NCBI GenBank assembly: GCA_913060595.1
Contig: CAJXSA010000106.1
Span: forward strand, 1 to 11,003
Direction: 5' to 3'
DNA: 11,003 nucleotides
Origin: an uncultured Ignavibacteria bacterium
Lineage (GTDB): Bacteria > Bacteroidota > Ignavibacteria > SZUA-365
Part shown: one piece after another, positions 1 through 7,308 of the stretch
How positions within the stretch are numbered: the first letter of the stretch is position 1
Layout: each line of letters starts with the position of its first letter
Translations under genes and position numbers: made by a program
The notes under the pieces: generated by a model
What the model was told of the DNA's origin: nothing
Database searches by the model: none
Seen by the model: only the letters and a program-made list of their open reading frames with translations

Positions 1-275
1 GCGAATACACTCTCAGCGGCGGCAGCGTGAACTGGATGCAGATCGTGGAAGGGAACGAGCTCGAGGGGAGTTACCGCGGACTCGGCCACGGTGCACAGTA
101 CTCCGCAGGGGAGGACAAAATCTACTTTACGGCGTCGACGGATTACTACACGAATTACAGAACCGATCTGCGGGTGTTCTCCACACCCATTCAGGAGCGC
201 ATCACCGAGGCGGACAGCGTGACCACCATGCCGGTGTTCTACTGCACGAAGTTCTTCCTGCTGCTCAACGACTGA
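1..275 (+). CDS. 3' end of an unidentified protein (5'-truncated by window edge)
   Basis: The frame is open from the window edge (first full codon at 3) to a TGA at 273-275, giving 91 visible residues. It contains aromatic, beta-rich text such as KIYFTASTDYYTNY and ends in FYCTKFFLLLND. A GTG at 27-29 lies in frame, but the frame continues upstream without a stop and no ribosome-binding site precedes it, so I read this as the tail of a longer gene and not a short complete one. I do not recognise the family. The alternating polar/aromatic pattern would fit the last strands of a beta-propeller or other beta-sheet protein, but that is a guess. Unlike the three complete large proteins in the window, its C-terminus has no recognisable T9SS sorting domain. 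Confidence 0.65.
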   Translation, partial: EYTLSGGSVNWMQIVEGNELEGSYRGLGHGAQYSAGEDKIYFTASTDYYTNYRTDLRVFSTPIQERITEADSVTTMPVFYCTKFFLLLND

Positions 276-300
276 TCGCGGCCTGCGCGAAAAGTGAAAA

Positions 301-332
301 CGGCCCCGTCCATCGTACGATGAACGGGGCCG
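301..332 (-). terminator. Rho-independent terminator, stronger on the minus strand
   Basis: A 9-bp perfect GC-rich outer stem (CGGCCCCGT at 301-309, ACGGGGCCG at 324-332) encloses, after one mismatch, a second 5-bp stem (CATCG/CGATG). Read on the minus strand the hairpin is followed directly by TTTTCACTTTT (complement of 290-300), a good U-tract. On the plus strand only a weak TATTTA follows, after CGCG. It lies between the plus-strand gene ending at 275 and the minus-strand gene ending at 587, so it probably ends the minus transcript, which includes the regulator remnant, and may help stop the plus transcript. Confidence 0.8.
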
Positions 333-378
333 CGCGTATTTACCCGTGTACCGTGAACTGATGAAGGGAGAAACAAAT

Positions 379-573
379 TCAGGGTATCAATGCGAGCTGT
401 ACTGATTTGCCGATGCGGCTTTCCAGCTATATGAGCATCTCGAGATTGAACTTCTGCCATTCTCCACGAACGAGATCGGATACCCTCGATTGACTGATCC
501 CGAGAATATGGGCTGCCTCGACTTGTGTCAATCGTTGTTCCTCAACCGGCACATTTCCCCTGCCGGGTGATAT
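379..573 (-). pseudogene. Remnant of a HigA2-like XRE (helix-turn-helix) regulator with an in-frame amber codon
   Basis: On the minus strand the frame reads RLTQVEAAHILGISQSRVSD followed by LVRGEWQKFNLEMLI, the helix-turn-helix and following conserved segment of small XRE regulators of the HigA2/HTH_37 type (antitoxin-like). A TAG at 427-429 then interrupts it. The same frame continues with LESRIGKSVQLALIP to a TGA at 379-381, which matches how these proteins normally end. The 5' part is missing: going upstream the frame runs into the sorting-domain codons of the adjacent gene, in a different frame. The text GRGNV just before EEQRLTQ resembles the SGNV motif near the start of intact family members, which would imply a short internal deletion; this match is weak. 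No ribosome-binding site or toxin partner is visible nearby. A truncated but functional peptide starting at the GTG at 552 cannot be excluded. Confidence 0.65.
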
Positions 574-586
574 TAGGAGTGCGCTA

Positions 587-2569
587 TCATAGAACCAGCA
601 GTTTTCGCACCGCCCGGCTGCCGTCCGCGCTGAGTAAGCAGAAGTACAGTCCCGCAGGATATGCGGCCGCATCGAGCGTGACCAGCTGAGCGCCCGCGGA
701 CAGGGACACATTGTCCAGGAGCAGCGTTCTGCGACCGAGTCGATCGACGAGCGTCAGCGTGCAGGACGCCGGTCGCGGCAGGGTGAAGGCGAGAGTCGTT
801 TGGCCATGCGTGGGATTCGGCCAGGCGGTGAGCTGCAGATCTACGGCTGTGGGGAATTCCGCTACGTCGGATGTCACGTCGTCGTAGCCGAGCAGGGGCA
901 CGTCCATCACCGGGTGCACGGGATCCTCGCTGCGGATGCGGAAGAAGGCGATGCGGCTGCCGCGGTCTCCCTGGAAATAACGTATGCGCACGGAAACCTC
1001 CTCCGTATTGCTACGTTCCCGCAGAGAATCGACGATGCGGAAATGTGCGCGGTCAGGGCCGACGATTTCCTGTCCCCACAGCCACAGCGTTTTATATCCG
1101 GCCCCCGTATGAGTAAAGCGCAGGATGCGGTCGGCGCTGTCCCGCGCCGCGACCGGTGCGAAGAGCACGGTGGCGGGATCCGGGGTGAGCACGAGCGGGT
1201 AGCTGGAATTTCCCGTCATGGTGACCCAGGTTTCAGGCGTGTCCGGATCGTCGGAATGAAAGACGAGTACGGAACGCGAGCCGTCGGGATGCTCCGGGTC
1301 ATAGGTGATTTCGAGAAGCAGCGAATCGCCGGCCGGGATTGAGAAGGGCGTCCAGGGGTGCACGTCCACTTCGCAGGTCGAATACCAGCCCCCAGACGTG
1401 TTCCTGTTCTCGATGTCCTTCACCACCAGCTTGGCGTTGCCCCGGTTGTACAGCATCAGCGTGTCGGTGACCGGGTAGCCGATGTAGGTATGGAAATCGA
1501 AGCGCGTGCGGCTGGCGGCGATGTCGGGACGGCGGTATTCGAGTCCCGTGCCGAACACCGCGATTTCCGCGGTGGGATGCGCCGGATCGTTGCTGCGAAA
1601 ATGCAGCGTGCTGTGCCGATCGCCCGTAGCCTGCGGATGGAATTCCACGTAGCGCCAGTTTCCGCGTCCCGGGGAGACGATTACGGTATCCGAACCAACC
1701 AGCCGGAACTCCGCGCTGTCCATTCCGGTGAAATGGAGATCGGTGAGCACGAGCGGTCGCGTCCCGCCGTTTCTGAAACTCACCGTCATGCTGGCGGATT
1801 CTCCGACCATGGCGCTTCCCACGAAGAGGATGCTGTCATAATCGAGTCGCGCCTTGTCCCATACCCACGGAACAGTGATCACCGCGCTGACGATGCCCGC
1901 GCCCGAGTGGAGGTGCAGCTGGCACCAGTGGTACCCCGGGGAGGCGCTGCGAGCGTGAAGACCGACGCTGCCGAAGCTGCGGGCATTGATGGTTGCGGGT
2001 GGCGGAAAAGTGAGAGTAAACTCATGCGCATGCACGCCGGTCACCGTCACGCTGTCGATGCGCAGGCTTTGCGCGGAGGGATTTTCAAGGCGCAGCACGC
2101 ACGGCGTCTCATCGCCGATCAGCGTCGACGGTATCTCCAGCCAGCCGGGACGTGTGCGCAGCACGGCAGTGCCTGCGGCGCGCGCGTCGCCTTGCACAGG
2201 AATCCGCATGGTATCCACCTGCGTGCCGGCGGTGAGCAGCAGCAGCAGTTCGTCGTCGTATGTGCCGCTGTCCGCGGGAAGGAAGACCAGGCGGAGGATG
2301 GCGATATCGTCCTGCTGCAGGCGCTGCTCGATATCCGAGGCGATGCGGAACGGGGATGCGCCGCCGCCGGTCAGCCATGCGTCGATAATGCGGATGCTCT
2401 GCATGCGCTCGTTCAGGATGACGGCATGCGTCTCCGCGCTGTCCCCTGCCGCACCGGTGATGCACAGCGGCAGCGGCGAGATGGTCAGCGGCTGGGCCGT
2501 GAGAATGGCAGAAAGAAAAAACAGCGGGACAAGGGCCGCTGCGACAGAAATACCGTGATGGCGATGCAT
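587..2569 (-). CDS. Secreted multi-Ig (ASH/choice-of-anchor D) protein with T9SS type A sorting domain
   Basis: A 660-residue protein, probably exported by Sec and then by the type IX system to the cell surface or medium. Residues 1-26 are a signal peptide (hydrophobic VAAALVPLFFLSAILTA, likely cut after AQ or TA). About five immunoglobulin-like repeats of roughly 100 residues follow (about 28-128, 136-235, 242-342, 349-453, 458-562). They are of the ASH/HYDIN or choice-of-anchor-D type, shown by repeated SNDPAHP, SDDPDTP and SEDPVHP motifs just before the last strand and by RNGGTRPLVL-type segments early in each domain. Residues 574-660 form the sorting domain (AWPNPTHGQTTLAF, then LVDRLGRR, YPAGLYFCLL, ending VRKLLVL). 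The start at 2567-2569 is chosen because GGAGG lies 4 nt upstream (2574-2578) and a sigma70-like promoter lies about 30 nt further up. No catalytic domain is visible, so a structural or adhesive role is likely. It is divergent from the Asp-box gene. Confidence 0.93.
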   Translation of the reverse strand: MHRHHGISVAAALVPLFFLSAILTAQPLTISPLPLCITGAAGDSAETHAVILNERMQSIRIIDAWLTGGGASPFRIASDIEQRLQQDDIAILRLVFLPADSGTYDDELLLLLTAGTQVDTMRIPVQGDARAAGTAVLRTRPGWLEIPSTLIGDETPCVLRLENPSAQSLRIDSVTVTGVHAHEFTLTFPPPATINARSFGSVGLHARSASPGYHWCQLHLHSGAGIVSAVITVPWVWDKARLDYDSILFVGSAMVGESASMTVSFRNGGTRPLVLTDLHFTGMDSAEFRLVGSDTVIVSPGRGNWRYVEFHPQATGDRHSTLHFRSNDPAHPTAEIAVFGTGLEYRRPDIAASRTRFDFHTYIGYPVTDTLMLYNRGNAKLVVKDIENRNTSGGWYSTCEVDVHPWTPFSIPAGDSLLLEITYDPEHPDGSRSVLVFHSDDPDTPETWVTMTGNSSYPLVLTPDPATVLFAPVAARDSADRILRFTHTGAGYKTLWLWGQEIVGPDRAHFRIVDSLRERSNTEEVSVRIRYFQGDRGSRIAFFRIRSEDPVHPVMDVPLLGYDDVTSDVAEFPTAVDLQLTAWPNPTHGQTTLAFTLPRPASCTLTLVDRLGRRTLLLDNVSLSAGAQLVTLDAAAYPAGLYFCLLSADGSRAVRKLLVL

Positions 2570-2573
2570 ATAT

Positions 2574-2578
2574 CCTCC
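2574..2578 (-). promoter_or_regulatory. Ribosome-binding site GGAGG
   Basis: GGAGG on the minus strand, 4 nt before the ATG at 2567-2569. It fixes the start of the multi-Ig gene. The same motif at similar spacing precedes the starts at 7143 and 7391, so strong Shine-Dalgarno use appears to be a habit of this genome. Confidence 0.8.
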
Positions 2579-2598
2579 GTAGTATGAGCCCCGGACGG

Positions 2599-2627
2599 AA
2601 CATACGCATCGTGCAGCAGGAAAGCAA
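2599..2627 (-). promoter_or_regulatory. Sigma70-like promoter for the multi-Ig gene
   Basis: On the minus strand TTGCTT (complement of 2622-2627) is followed by a 17-bp spacer and TATGTT (complement of 2599-2604). Each box matches 4 of 6 consensus positions at ideal spacing. Transcription would begin near 2592 and give a leader of about 23 nt that holds the GGAGG site. I see no equally good promoter for the divergent plus-strand gene in the rest of the 219-bp gap. Confidence 0.5.
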
Positions 2628-2788
2628 GGAGATGGTTTCCTTTCCGCTGTAACAACCGCGGACGCAGGGTGTTTATCTCAATGCGGGAAACGACTGGCGT
2701 CGTTTGCGCGGACACAGGGATTCGCAACGGATTTCTTCGTAGTTTCCCGCCATCAAACGGTTGTTTCAACATGCGGCACGGGGGCAGC

Positions 2789-4987
2789 ATGCGCATTCAG
2801 TTCATTATTCTTCTCACCGCTGTCGCGGCGTGTTCGCCGAATCTTCATGCCCAGGACTGGGAGCCGCTCGGAGGACCGAAAGGGTCTCGTCTCACAAGCA
2901 TGGTACGCGCGGCGGACGGCAGCGTGACGGCATGGCAGTCGCATGCGGGCTTCGTGCGTTCCACGGACGGCGGTATTTCGTGGCAGCGCATGACGCGGGA
3001 GCGTCCCGCGGTACCGCTTTCCCCGGTGCGGCAGACGATATTCGAACGGCACGGCATTCTCTACGCGGAACATTCGCCCTGGTCCAGCATCCATCGCAGC
3101 ACCGACAACGGCGTGCACTGGGACAGCATTCCGGCACCGGAGGGATACGAACTCTTGACGGTAACGCCGGAGCATGAAATCATTGTCCAGGTCGGATTGG
3201 AGCTGCAGGCCTCCGCGGATACCGGGCGCAGCTGGCGCACACTCAACCTGAGCGCATCGCAGTGGGTTGACGGGATAGTGCTTGCCGTTGGACTCGACGA
3301 CGGCAGCTGGTTCGTGCATCTCGAAAACGACGGACTTTACCGGTCCACCGACCGCGGGGCGCAGTGGGAGCGCATTATCGAAGGCATTCCCGACGCACAC
3401 AACGAGGCGCTGGTGCTCATCGACGACGCGCGATTGTTCTCCTGCATGCATGACCAGCTGCGGCTGTCCTCCGACGGCGGACAGACCTGGGAATTCTGTG
3501 CCGGTGTGTCCGACCGTATCCGCGGCGTCGTGCGGCGCGACCACTATTACATGCTCGCGTGGTCGTGGTCCACGCTGTACCGCTCCACGGACCAGGGCGT
3601 GAGCTGGGCTCCGCTGACGACGCCGGACATGAAGCTGATCCGCCAGCTGCTGGCGCTCGAGGACGGCGCCCTGCTCGCAAACGCGGACGCGCGCCTGCTG
3701 CGCAGCACGGACGCCGGCATGACATGGGCCGAGAGCATGGATGGACTGCATTACCCCGGCTATCCCCTGCTCCTGGACAATCGGCCCGATGCCACGCTGC
3801 TCGCCTGTGTCAGTTCGGGGGCACGGCGGTCGGGCGATTACGGCGCGACGTGGTCGCGGGTCGACGCGCCGGACCGCAGCGGACTCTCCGGTCCCTTCCT
3901 CTACGCACGGGACGGGGCGATGTACGCGTTCGACTTGCAGGGAAGCGGGGAATGCCGCGTCTACCGTTCCACGGACGGCGGCGCATCCTGGCGGATTCGC
4001 GGTATCATTCCCGCATCCGTCGGACTTCGCTCCGTTTCACAGGAGAGCATGACAGAAGGCAGCGCTGGCCTGATCCTGGCAGACCGCGAGGGGGTGATGC
4101 TGCGGTCCACCGATGAAGGCGTGACCTGGCAGCAGCTCGGCGGATTGATTACGGAAATGCAGGCGGGTGCGTCGCTGCAGAAACTGCAGGCGTTCGAACA
4201 CCCGGACGATAACATTATTCTTGCCGCCGCCAGCGGTCCGGCCGGAGGATTGTTTCGCAGCACGGACGGCGGCTCTTCATGGTCCGTCGTCGATCTCCCG
4301 GAATCCGCACAGAAGAGAGGATGCGGGAGCCTTGTCCTCACGGGCGGCGGTATCGCCTACGCGCGCACCGACAGCCTGCTGCACCGCTCGGTCGACAGGG
4401 GCGCGCGGTGGGAGTCCATTCTCAGGGTCGACGCCTCCGACAGGTACGAACACCTGCAGCTCGATGCGCGGGACGAACTCTACTGCTACCTGCCGCAGCG
4501 CAACACGGCTTCGGAAATCCGCGTCCTGCACAGCGTTGACAACGGCGGCAGCTGGGAGCCGCTTTCCATCCCGTCACTGCCCGCGCCACCGGATGAAATC
4601 ACCGGCATGCATTTCGACGATCAGAATCGCTTCTATGTCAGCACATGGTTCGACGGCAGCTTCAGACTGCGCTTCCCGCTCTCTGCGGACACGGATGCCC
4701 CGGTGCTGCCGGACGGTCCGCGTCTCTCCGGGGTGTATCCGCAGCCGCTCCGCGCCGGTGGCGATGCAACACTGCGCGTGCAGCTCACGCTTCCCGAAAC
4801 TGCCGCGCCGCAGCTGCAGCTCTGTGACGTCAGCGGTCGCATCCTGCGCACACACTCTTCGGGCAGCCTCTCACCGGGCGAGCATGCGCTGCGCATGGAT
4901 GCGGGCGGACTCGCCGCGGGCAGTTACCTGCTGCGCATCGTGCAGAACGGCGCTGTTGCATCGTCGCGGATGATCGTGATCCACTGA
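2789..4987 (+). CDS. Secreted Asp-box (BNR) beta-propeller protein with T9SS type A sorting domain
   Basis: A 732-residue protein with signal peptide MRIQFIILLTAVAACSPNLHAQ, cut before DW. Residues 58-589 carry 13 Asp-box motifs of the form S-x-D-x-G-x-x-W, beginning near residues 58, 104, 142, 186, 227, 266, 306, 348, 394, 440, 491, 534 and 582. The spacing is 38 to 51 residues (mean about 44), one per propeller blade. This count suits two stacked seven-bladed propellers, as in GH74 or sortilin/Ycf48-like folds, and not a single six-bladed sialidase. Residues 644-732 are a sorting domain (SGVYPQPLRAGGDATLRV, then CDVSGR, AAGSYLLRIV, ending SSRMIVIH), with PQP where PNP is usual. I see no sialidase arginine triad or RIP motif, so binding or an uncharacterised hydrolase are both open. 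The frame is open up to an ATG at 2669, but the start at 2789 puts the signal peptide at the N-terminus and has GGGGG 4 nt upstream (2780-2784). Confidence 0.92.
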   Translation: MRIQFIILLTAVAACSPNLHAQDWEPLGGPKGSRLTSMVRAADGSVTAWQSHAGFVRSTDGGISWQRMTRERPAVPLSPVRQTIFERHGILYAEHSPWSSIHRSTDNGVHWDSIPAPEGYELLTVTPEHEIIVQVGLELQASADTGRSWRTLNLSASQWVDGIVLAVGLDDGSWFVHLENDGLYRSTDRGAQWERIIEGIPDAHNEALVLIDDARLFSCMHDQLRLSSDGGQTWEFCAGVSDRIRGVVRRDHYYMLAWSWSTLYRSTDQGVSWAPLTTPDMKLIRQLLALEDGALLANADARLLRSTDAGMTWAESMDGLHYPGYPLLLDNRPDATLLACVSSGARRSGDYGATWSRVDAPDRSGLSGPFLYARDGAMYAFDLQGSGECRVYRSTDGGASWRIRGIIPASVGLRSVSQESMTEGSAGLILADREGVMLRSTDEGVTWQQLGGLITEMQAGASLQKLQAFEHPDDNIILAAASGPAGGLFRSTDGGSSWSVVDLPESAQKRGCGSLVLTGGGIAYARTDSLLHRSVDRGARWESILRVDASDRYEHLQLDARDELYCYLPQRNTASEIRVLHSVDNGGSWEPLSIPSLPAPPDEITGMHFDDQNRFYVSTWFDGSFRLRFPLSADTDAPVLPDGPRLSGVYPQPLRAGGDATLRVQLTLPETAAPQLQLCDVSGRILRTHSSGSLSPGEHALRMDAGGLAAGSYLLRIVQNGAVASSRMIVIH

Positions 4988-5054
4988 ACGGACATGCATG
5001 TGCGACTCCGCGCACAGGCCGCGGACGAACGGCGATCTGCGCAGACAGATATGC

Positions 5055-5080
5055 GAAAGGCCCCGACATCGGGGCCTTTC
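5055..5080. terminator. Bidirectional Rho-independent terminator
   Basis: GAAAGGCCCCGA (5055-5066) pairs perfectly with TCGGGGCCTTTC (5069-5080), giving a stem of up to 12 bp with the AAAG/CTTT ends acting as a U-tract in either direction. It sits in the 119-bp gap between two convergent genes (stops at 4987 on plus and 5107 on minus), so one hairpin probably ends both transcripts. The plus side is followed by ACTTTG, which adds some U-richness. Confidence 0.85.
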
Positions 5081-5106
5081 ACTTTGCTGCGAGGTGACGC
5101 TGCGGC

Positions 5107-7143
5107 TCATTTCACGACGGTCATTTTTTTCTCGACGACCTGGCCGTTTGCGGTCAGGCGGTAGATGTAGGTGCCGGACGGCAGCGCAGCGCCCGAGACG
5201 GTTACCTGCTGCGCACCGGCGGATTTCATACCGTCCACCAGCGTGCCGACGAATTCACCGAGGGCGTTGTAGACGCGAAGGGTGACGTGCCCCGCTTCGG
5301 CGAGCTGATAGGCGATGGTCGTCGAGGGATTGAAGGGATTGGGATAGTTCTGCTGCAGCGTGATCGACGCGGGGGCGCTGTCGAAATAGGCATCGACGAT
5401 GGGGGAGAAGGTGGCGGCGCCGTCGAAGTCCACCTGCCGCAGGCGGTATTTCACCGTGCCGACCGCGCGATGCGTGGCGGTGACGGGATCGCGGAAGGAG
5501 TATTCCTTCGGCGTGGTGACGCTGCCGCGTCCCGCGACGAAGCCCGCGTTTTCCCATGACCTGCCGCGGTCAAAGCTGCGCTGCACCTCAAAGCCGTGAT
5601 TGTTGCTTTCCATCGTGACCTGCCAGCTGAGGTCGACATGCGCATCGGCGACCGTGGCGCGCAGCGTGGTCAGTTCCACCGGAAAGGCGCTGCGCGACCG
5701 GTAGGCGGCGATGCCGTTGTTGGACATGAGGACGAAGACGGTCAGATGCAGTCCGGGCGCGGTGGGCATTTCCTGCGGGGAGAAATACTGCAGTTTGAAA
5801 TCCACGTCCGCAATCCAGTTTTGAACGGCGGAATGGTTCTCGTGCTTGTTATTTCCCAGCGGCGGCGTTTCGCTCCAGAGCAGGAATTCCGATCCGGGCG
5901 TGGTCACGTCGAGCACGCGCGCCTTGGTGTTGTCGTTGGGGATGCCGGGCTGCGTGCCGCCCGTCGGACTGCCGTCGGCCAGCACCAGGAACTTGCGGCC
6001 GTATTCCGGCAGCTCGAAGTAGCGTATGGGACCCGACTCCCCGGTGAGCGCCGTCGTGACCGAGTGATTGGAAGTCGGCGGCTGGTTGTAGGTCTGCGGC
6101 CAGGGATTGGTCGGATGCTGCACGTGTTTCGCCGAGTGCAGCATGAACGGATTCGTATCCATCCACACATCGTGCACGAGGCTGGTGCCGGTCGCCGCCA
6201 CGCCGTGCGACGCGAGTGCGGCACCCGCATTCACGAGTTTCAAGGCCAGTCGGTAATCAAGGTGGTAATTTCCCACGTCGGCCACGGGACGGTTGATGAG
6301 GGGACGCGTGTCCGCGAGAAGGACATCGACCTCGGAATTCCATGCCGGCTGTGTCGGGTACGAGCCGCCGCTCACGTATATGCGCGCGCTGTCGACGAGA
6401 TACGAAGGACCTGACGGAGGGGTGTACATCGCCCGTTTTCCAATGACGTCGAAGGCGTCGCCCCAGCGTGTATATGTCATTTCCATGTCATTCCTGTTCG
6501 TCGCGATGGCCGCAGCTGCCTGATCCAGGGTGGCATATACGAGCATGGGTGTGGCCGTCGGCGTATCCCAGCGCCAGACGCGGAAAGGACCCTGATTGAG
6601 GTAGGCGGGATCACAGAGGCCGGTCGGGAGGAGGATGCAGAGGTCCATGAGCGGGGAGACGAGGTTGCAGGCGAAGATGCGTCCCTCGTCGTCGAGGTCG
6701 ATTTTATAGAGGCACCAGCGGTTGAAGGCGAAGCCGCGGTTGCGGGAGAAACCGTTGTCCGAGGCGATGGTGTCGAGTGGCACGGGAAGCTCGCCGCCCT
6801 GTCCCCGCAGCGCGGGAAAGGCCGAGCGTCCCACGTCCGTCGCCGGGGTTCCGTCTGCCGCCTTCCAGGCGTGAATGCGCGGATACTGCGGTGCGGTGGG
6901 TCCTCCCGCACTCGTGTCGGGATTGACCACGTACAGTACGTCGCGCCAGCGGTCGTAGGCGATGCCGGTGTAGGATTTCGGCGGAATCATCCAGCGGTTG
7001 GGATGGCCGATACTGGCGGGAGACGGCGGCGTGTTGGTCCACAGCACCTCCCAGTTTGCGTTACTCTGCGCAGACGCGGGAGGCGGTGCGAGAAAAAGAA
7101 ATGTCAGCAGGGTGAGGGCGGGGAAACAGGGACAACGATTCAT
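5107..7143 (-). CDS. Secreted protein with fibronectin-like domain and canonical YPNPFNPST T9SS sorting domain
   Basis: A 678-residue protein with signal peptide MNRCPCFPALTLLTFLFLAP through ASAQ (cut near residue 26). Residues about 30-480 form a large domain I do not recognise. Pieces such as SYTGIAYDRWRDVLYVVNPD, EGRIFACNLVS, LPEYGRKFLVLADG and VFVLMSNNGIAAY look like strands of a beta-propeller that reports or binds something. Residues 488-588 (VELTTLRATVADAHVDLSWQ, then GFEVQRSFDRGRSWE and KYRLRQVDFDG) match the fibronectin type III-like domain usually found just before T9SS tails. Residues 597-678 are a textbook type A sorting domain (QNYPNPFNPSTTIAYQL, VYNALGE, LPSGTYIYRL, ending KKMTVVK). 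The frame is open up to 7209, but the ATG at 7141-7143 has GGAGG 5 nt upstream and starts the signal peptide directly, so I use it. No catalytic motif was identified. Confidence 0.93.
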   Translation of the reverse strand: MNRCPCFPALTLLTFLFLAPPPASAQSNANWEVLWTNTPPSPASIGHPNRWMIPPKSYTGIAYDRWRDVLYVVNPDTSAGGPTAPQYPRIHAWKAADGTPATDVGRSAFPALRGQGGELPVPLDTIASDNGFSRNRGFAFNRWCLYKIDLDDEGRIFACNLVSPLMDLCILLPTGLCDPAYLNQGPFRVWRWDTPTATPMLVYATLDQAAAAIATNRNDMEMTYTRWGDAFDVIGKRAMYTPPSGPSYLVDSARIYVSGGSYPTQPAWNSEVDVLLADTRPLINRPVADVGNYHLDYRLALKLVNAGAALASHGVAATGTSLVHDVWMDTNPFMLHSAKHVQHPTNPWPQTYNQPPTSNHSVTTALTGESGPIRYFELPEYGRKFLVLADGSPTGGTQPGIPNDNTKARVLDVTTPGSEFLLWSETPPLGNNKHENHSAVQNWIADVDFKLQYFSPQEMPTAPGLHLTVFVLMSNNGIAAYRSRSAFPVELTTLRATVADAHVDLSWQVTMESNNHGFEVQRSFDRGRSWENAGFVAGRGSVTTPKEYSFRDPVTATHRAVGTVKYRLRQVDFDGAATFSPIVDAYFDSAPASITLQQNYPNPFNPSTTIAYQLAEAGHVTLRVYNALGEFVGTLVDGMKSAGAQQVTVSGAALPSGTYIYRLTANGQVVEKKMTVVK

Positions 7144-7148
7144 AGTAT

Positions 7149-7153
7149 CCTCC
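7149..7153 (-). promoter_or_regulatory. Ribosome-binding site GGAGG
   Basis: GGAGG on the minus strand, 5 nt before the ATG at 7141-7143. It decides between this start and a longer open frame reaching 7209, which has no such site and would place 22 non-hydrophobic residues before the signal peptide. Confidence 0.8.
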
Positions 7154-7190
7154 GGTGGTGCTATCAGGCATATGACACGGTGAGGGGGAT

Positions 7191-7205
7191 GTTCGTGACA
7201 CGAAC
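7191..7205. promoter_or_regulatory. Perfect inverted repeat GTTCGTG-A-CACGAAC
   Basis: Two 7-bp arms with a one-base centre, in the leader region of the minus-strand gene, downstream of its predicted promoter and 48 bp before its start codon. The short symmetric form is typical of an operator for a dimeric regulator; there is no U-tract, so it is not a terminator. No regulator gene is present next to it. Confidence 0.45.
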
Positions 7206-7254
7206 GCACAGATCCTATTCATGCTGCGACGACACAGCAGACTTGCCCCGGATC

Positions 7255-7283
7255 ATAGTAGATATTTTTCCCTGTGAAGGCAA
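7255..7283 (-). promoter_or_regulatory. Sigma70-like promoter for the 5107-7143 gene
   Basis: On the minus strand TTGCCT (complement of 7278-7283), a 17-bp AT-rich spacer, then TACTAT (complement of 7255-7260). The boxes match 4 of 6 and 4 of 6 consensus positions at ideal spacing. Transcription would start near 7248 and give a leader of about 105 nt that includes the inverted repeat at 7191-7205. Confidence 0.5.
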
Positions 7284-7308
7284 GGGGGCGGACATAAAAA
7301 CCATGTTC

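Noticed and set aside
27..275. A complete 82-residue gene starting at the GTG at 27.
   Set aside because: The frame is open to the window edge and there is no ribosome-binding site before the GTG, so it is better treated as a truncated gene end.
1358..2587. Long open frame on the plus strand (409 codons) opposite the multi-Ig gene.
   Set aside because: It is antisense to a gene with signal peptide, Ig repeats and sorting domain; its translation is rich in Arg, Ala, His and Gly with no domain pattern, as expected for the complement of GC-rich coding DNA.
2669..2788. Upstream extension of the Asp-box gene to an ATG at 2669 (40 extra residues).
   Set aside because: The extra residues contain no hydrophobic segment and would bury the signal peptide; no ribosome-binding site precedes 2669. 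The ATG at 2771 also lacks one.
2789..2855. Possible lipoprotein signal: the Asp-box protein has VAAC at residues 12-15, which fits a lipobox.
   Set aside because: A clear signal peptidase I site (HAQ before DW) follows seven residues later, and the T9SS tail already provides surface delivery. It remains a minor alternative.
2957..3050. Sialidase (GH33) assignment from the Asp-box repeats.
   Set aside because: Asp-boxes alone are structural; the number of blades is too high for a GH33 propeller and no RIP motif or arginine triad was seen.
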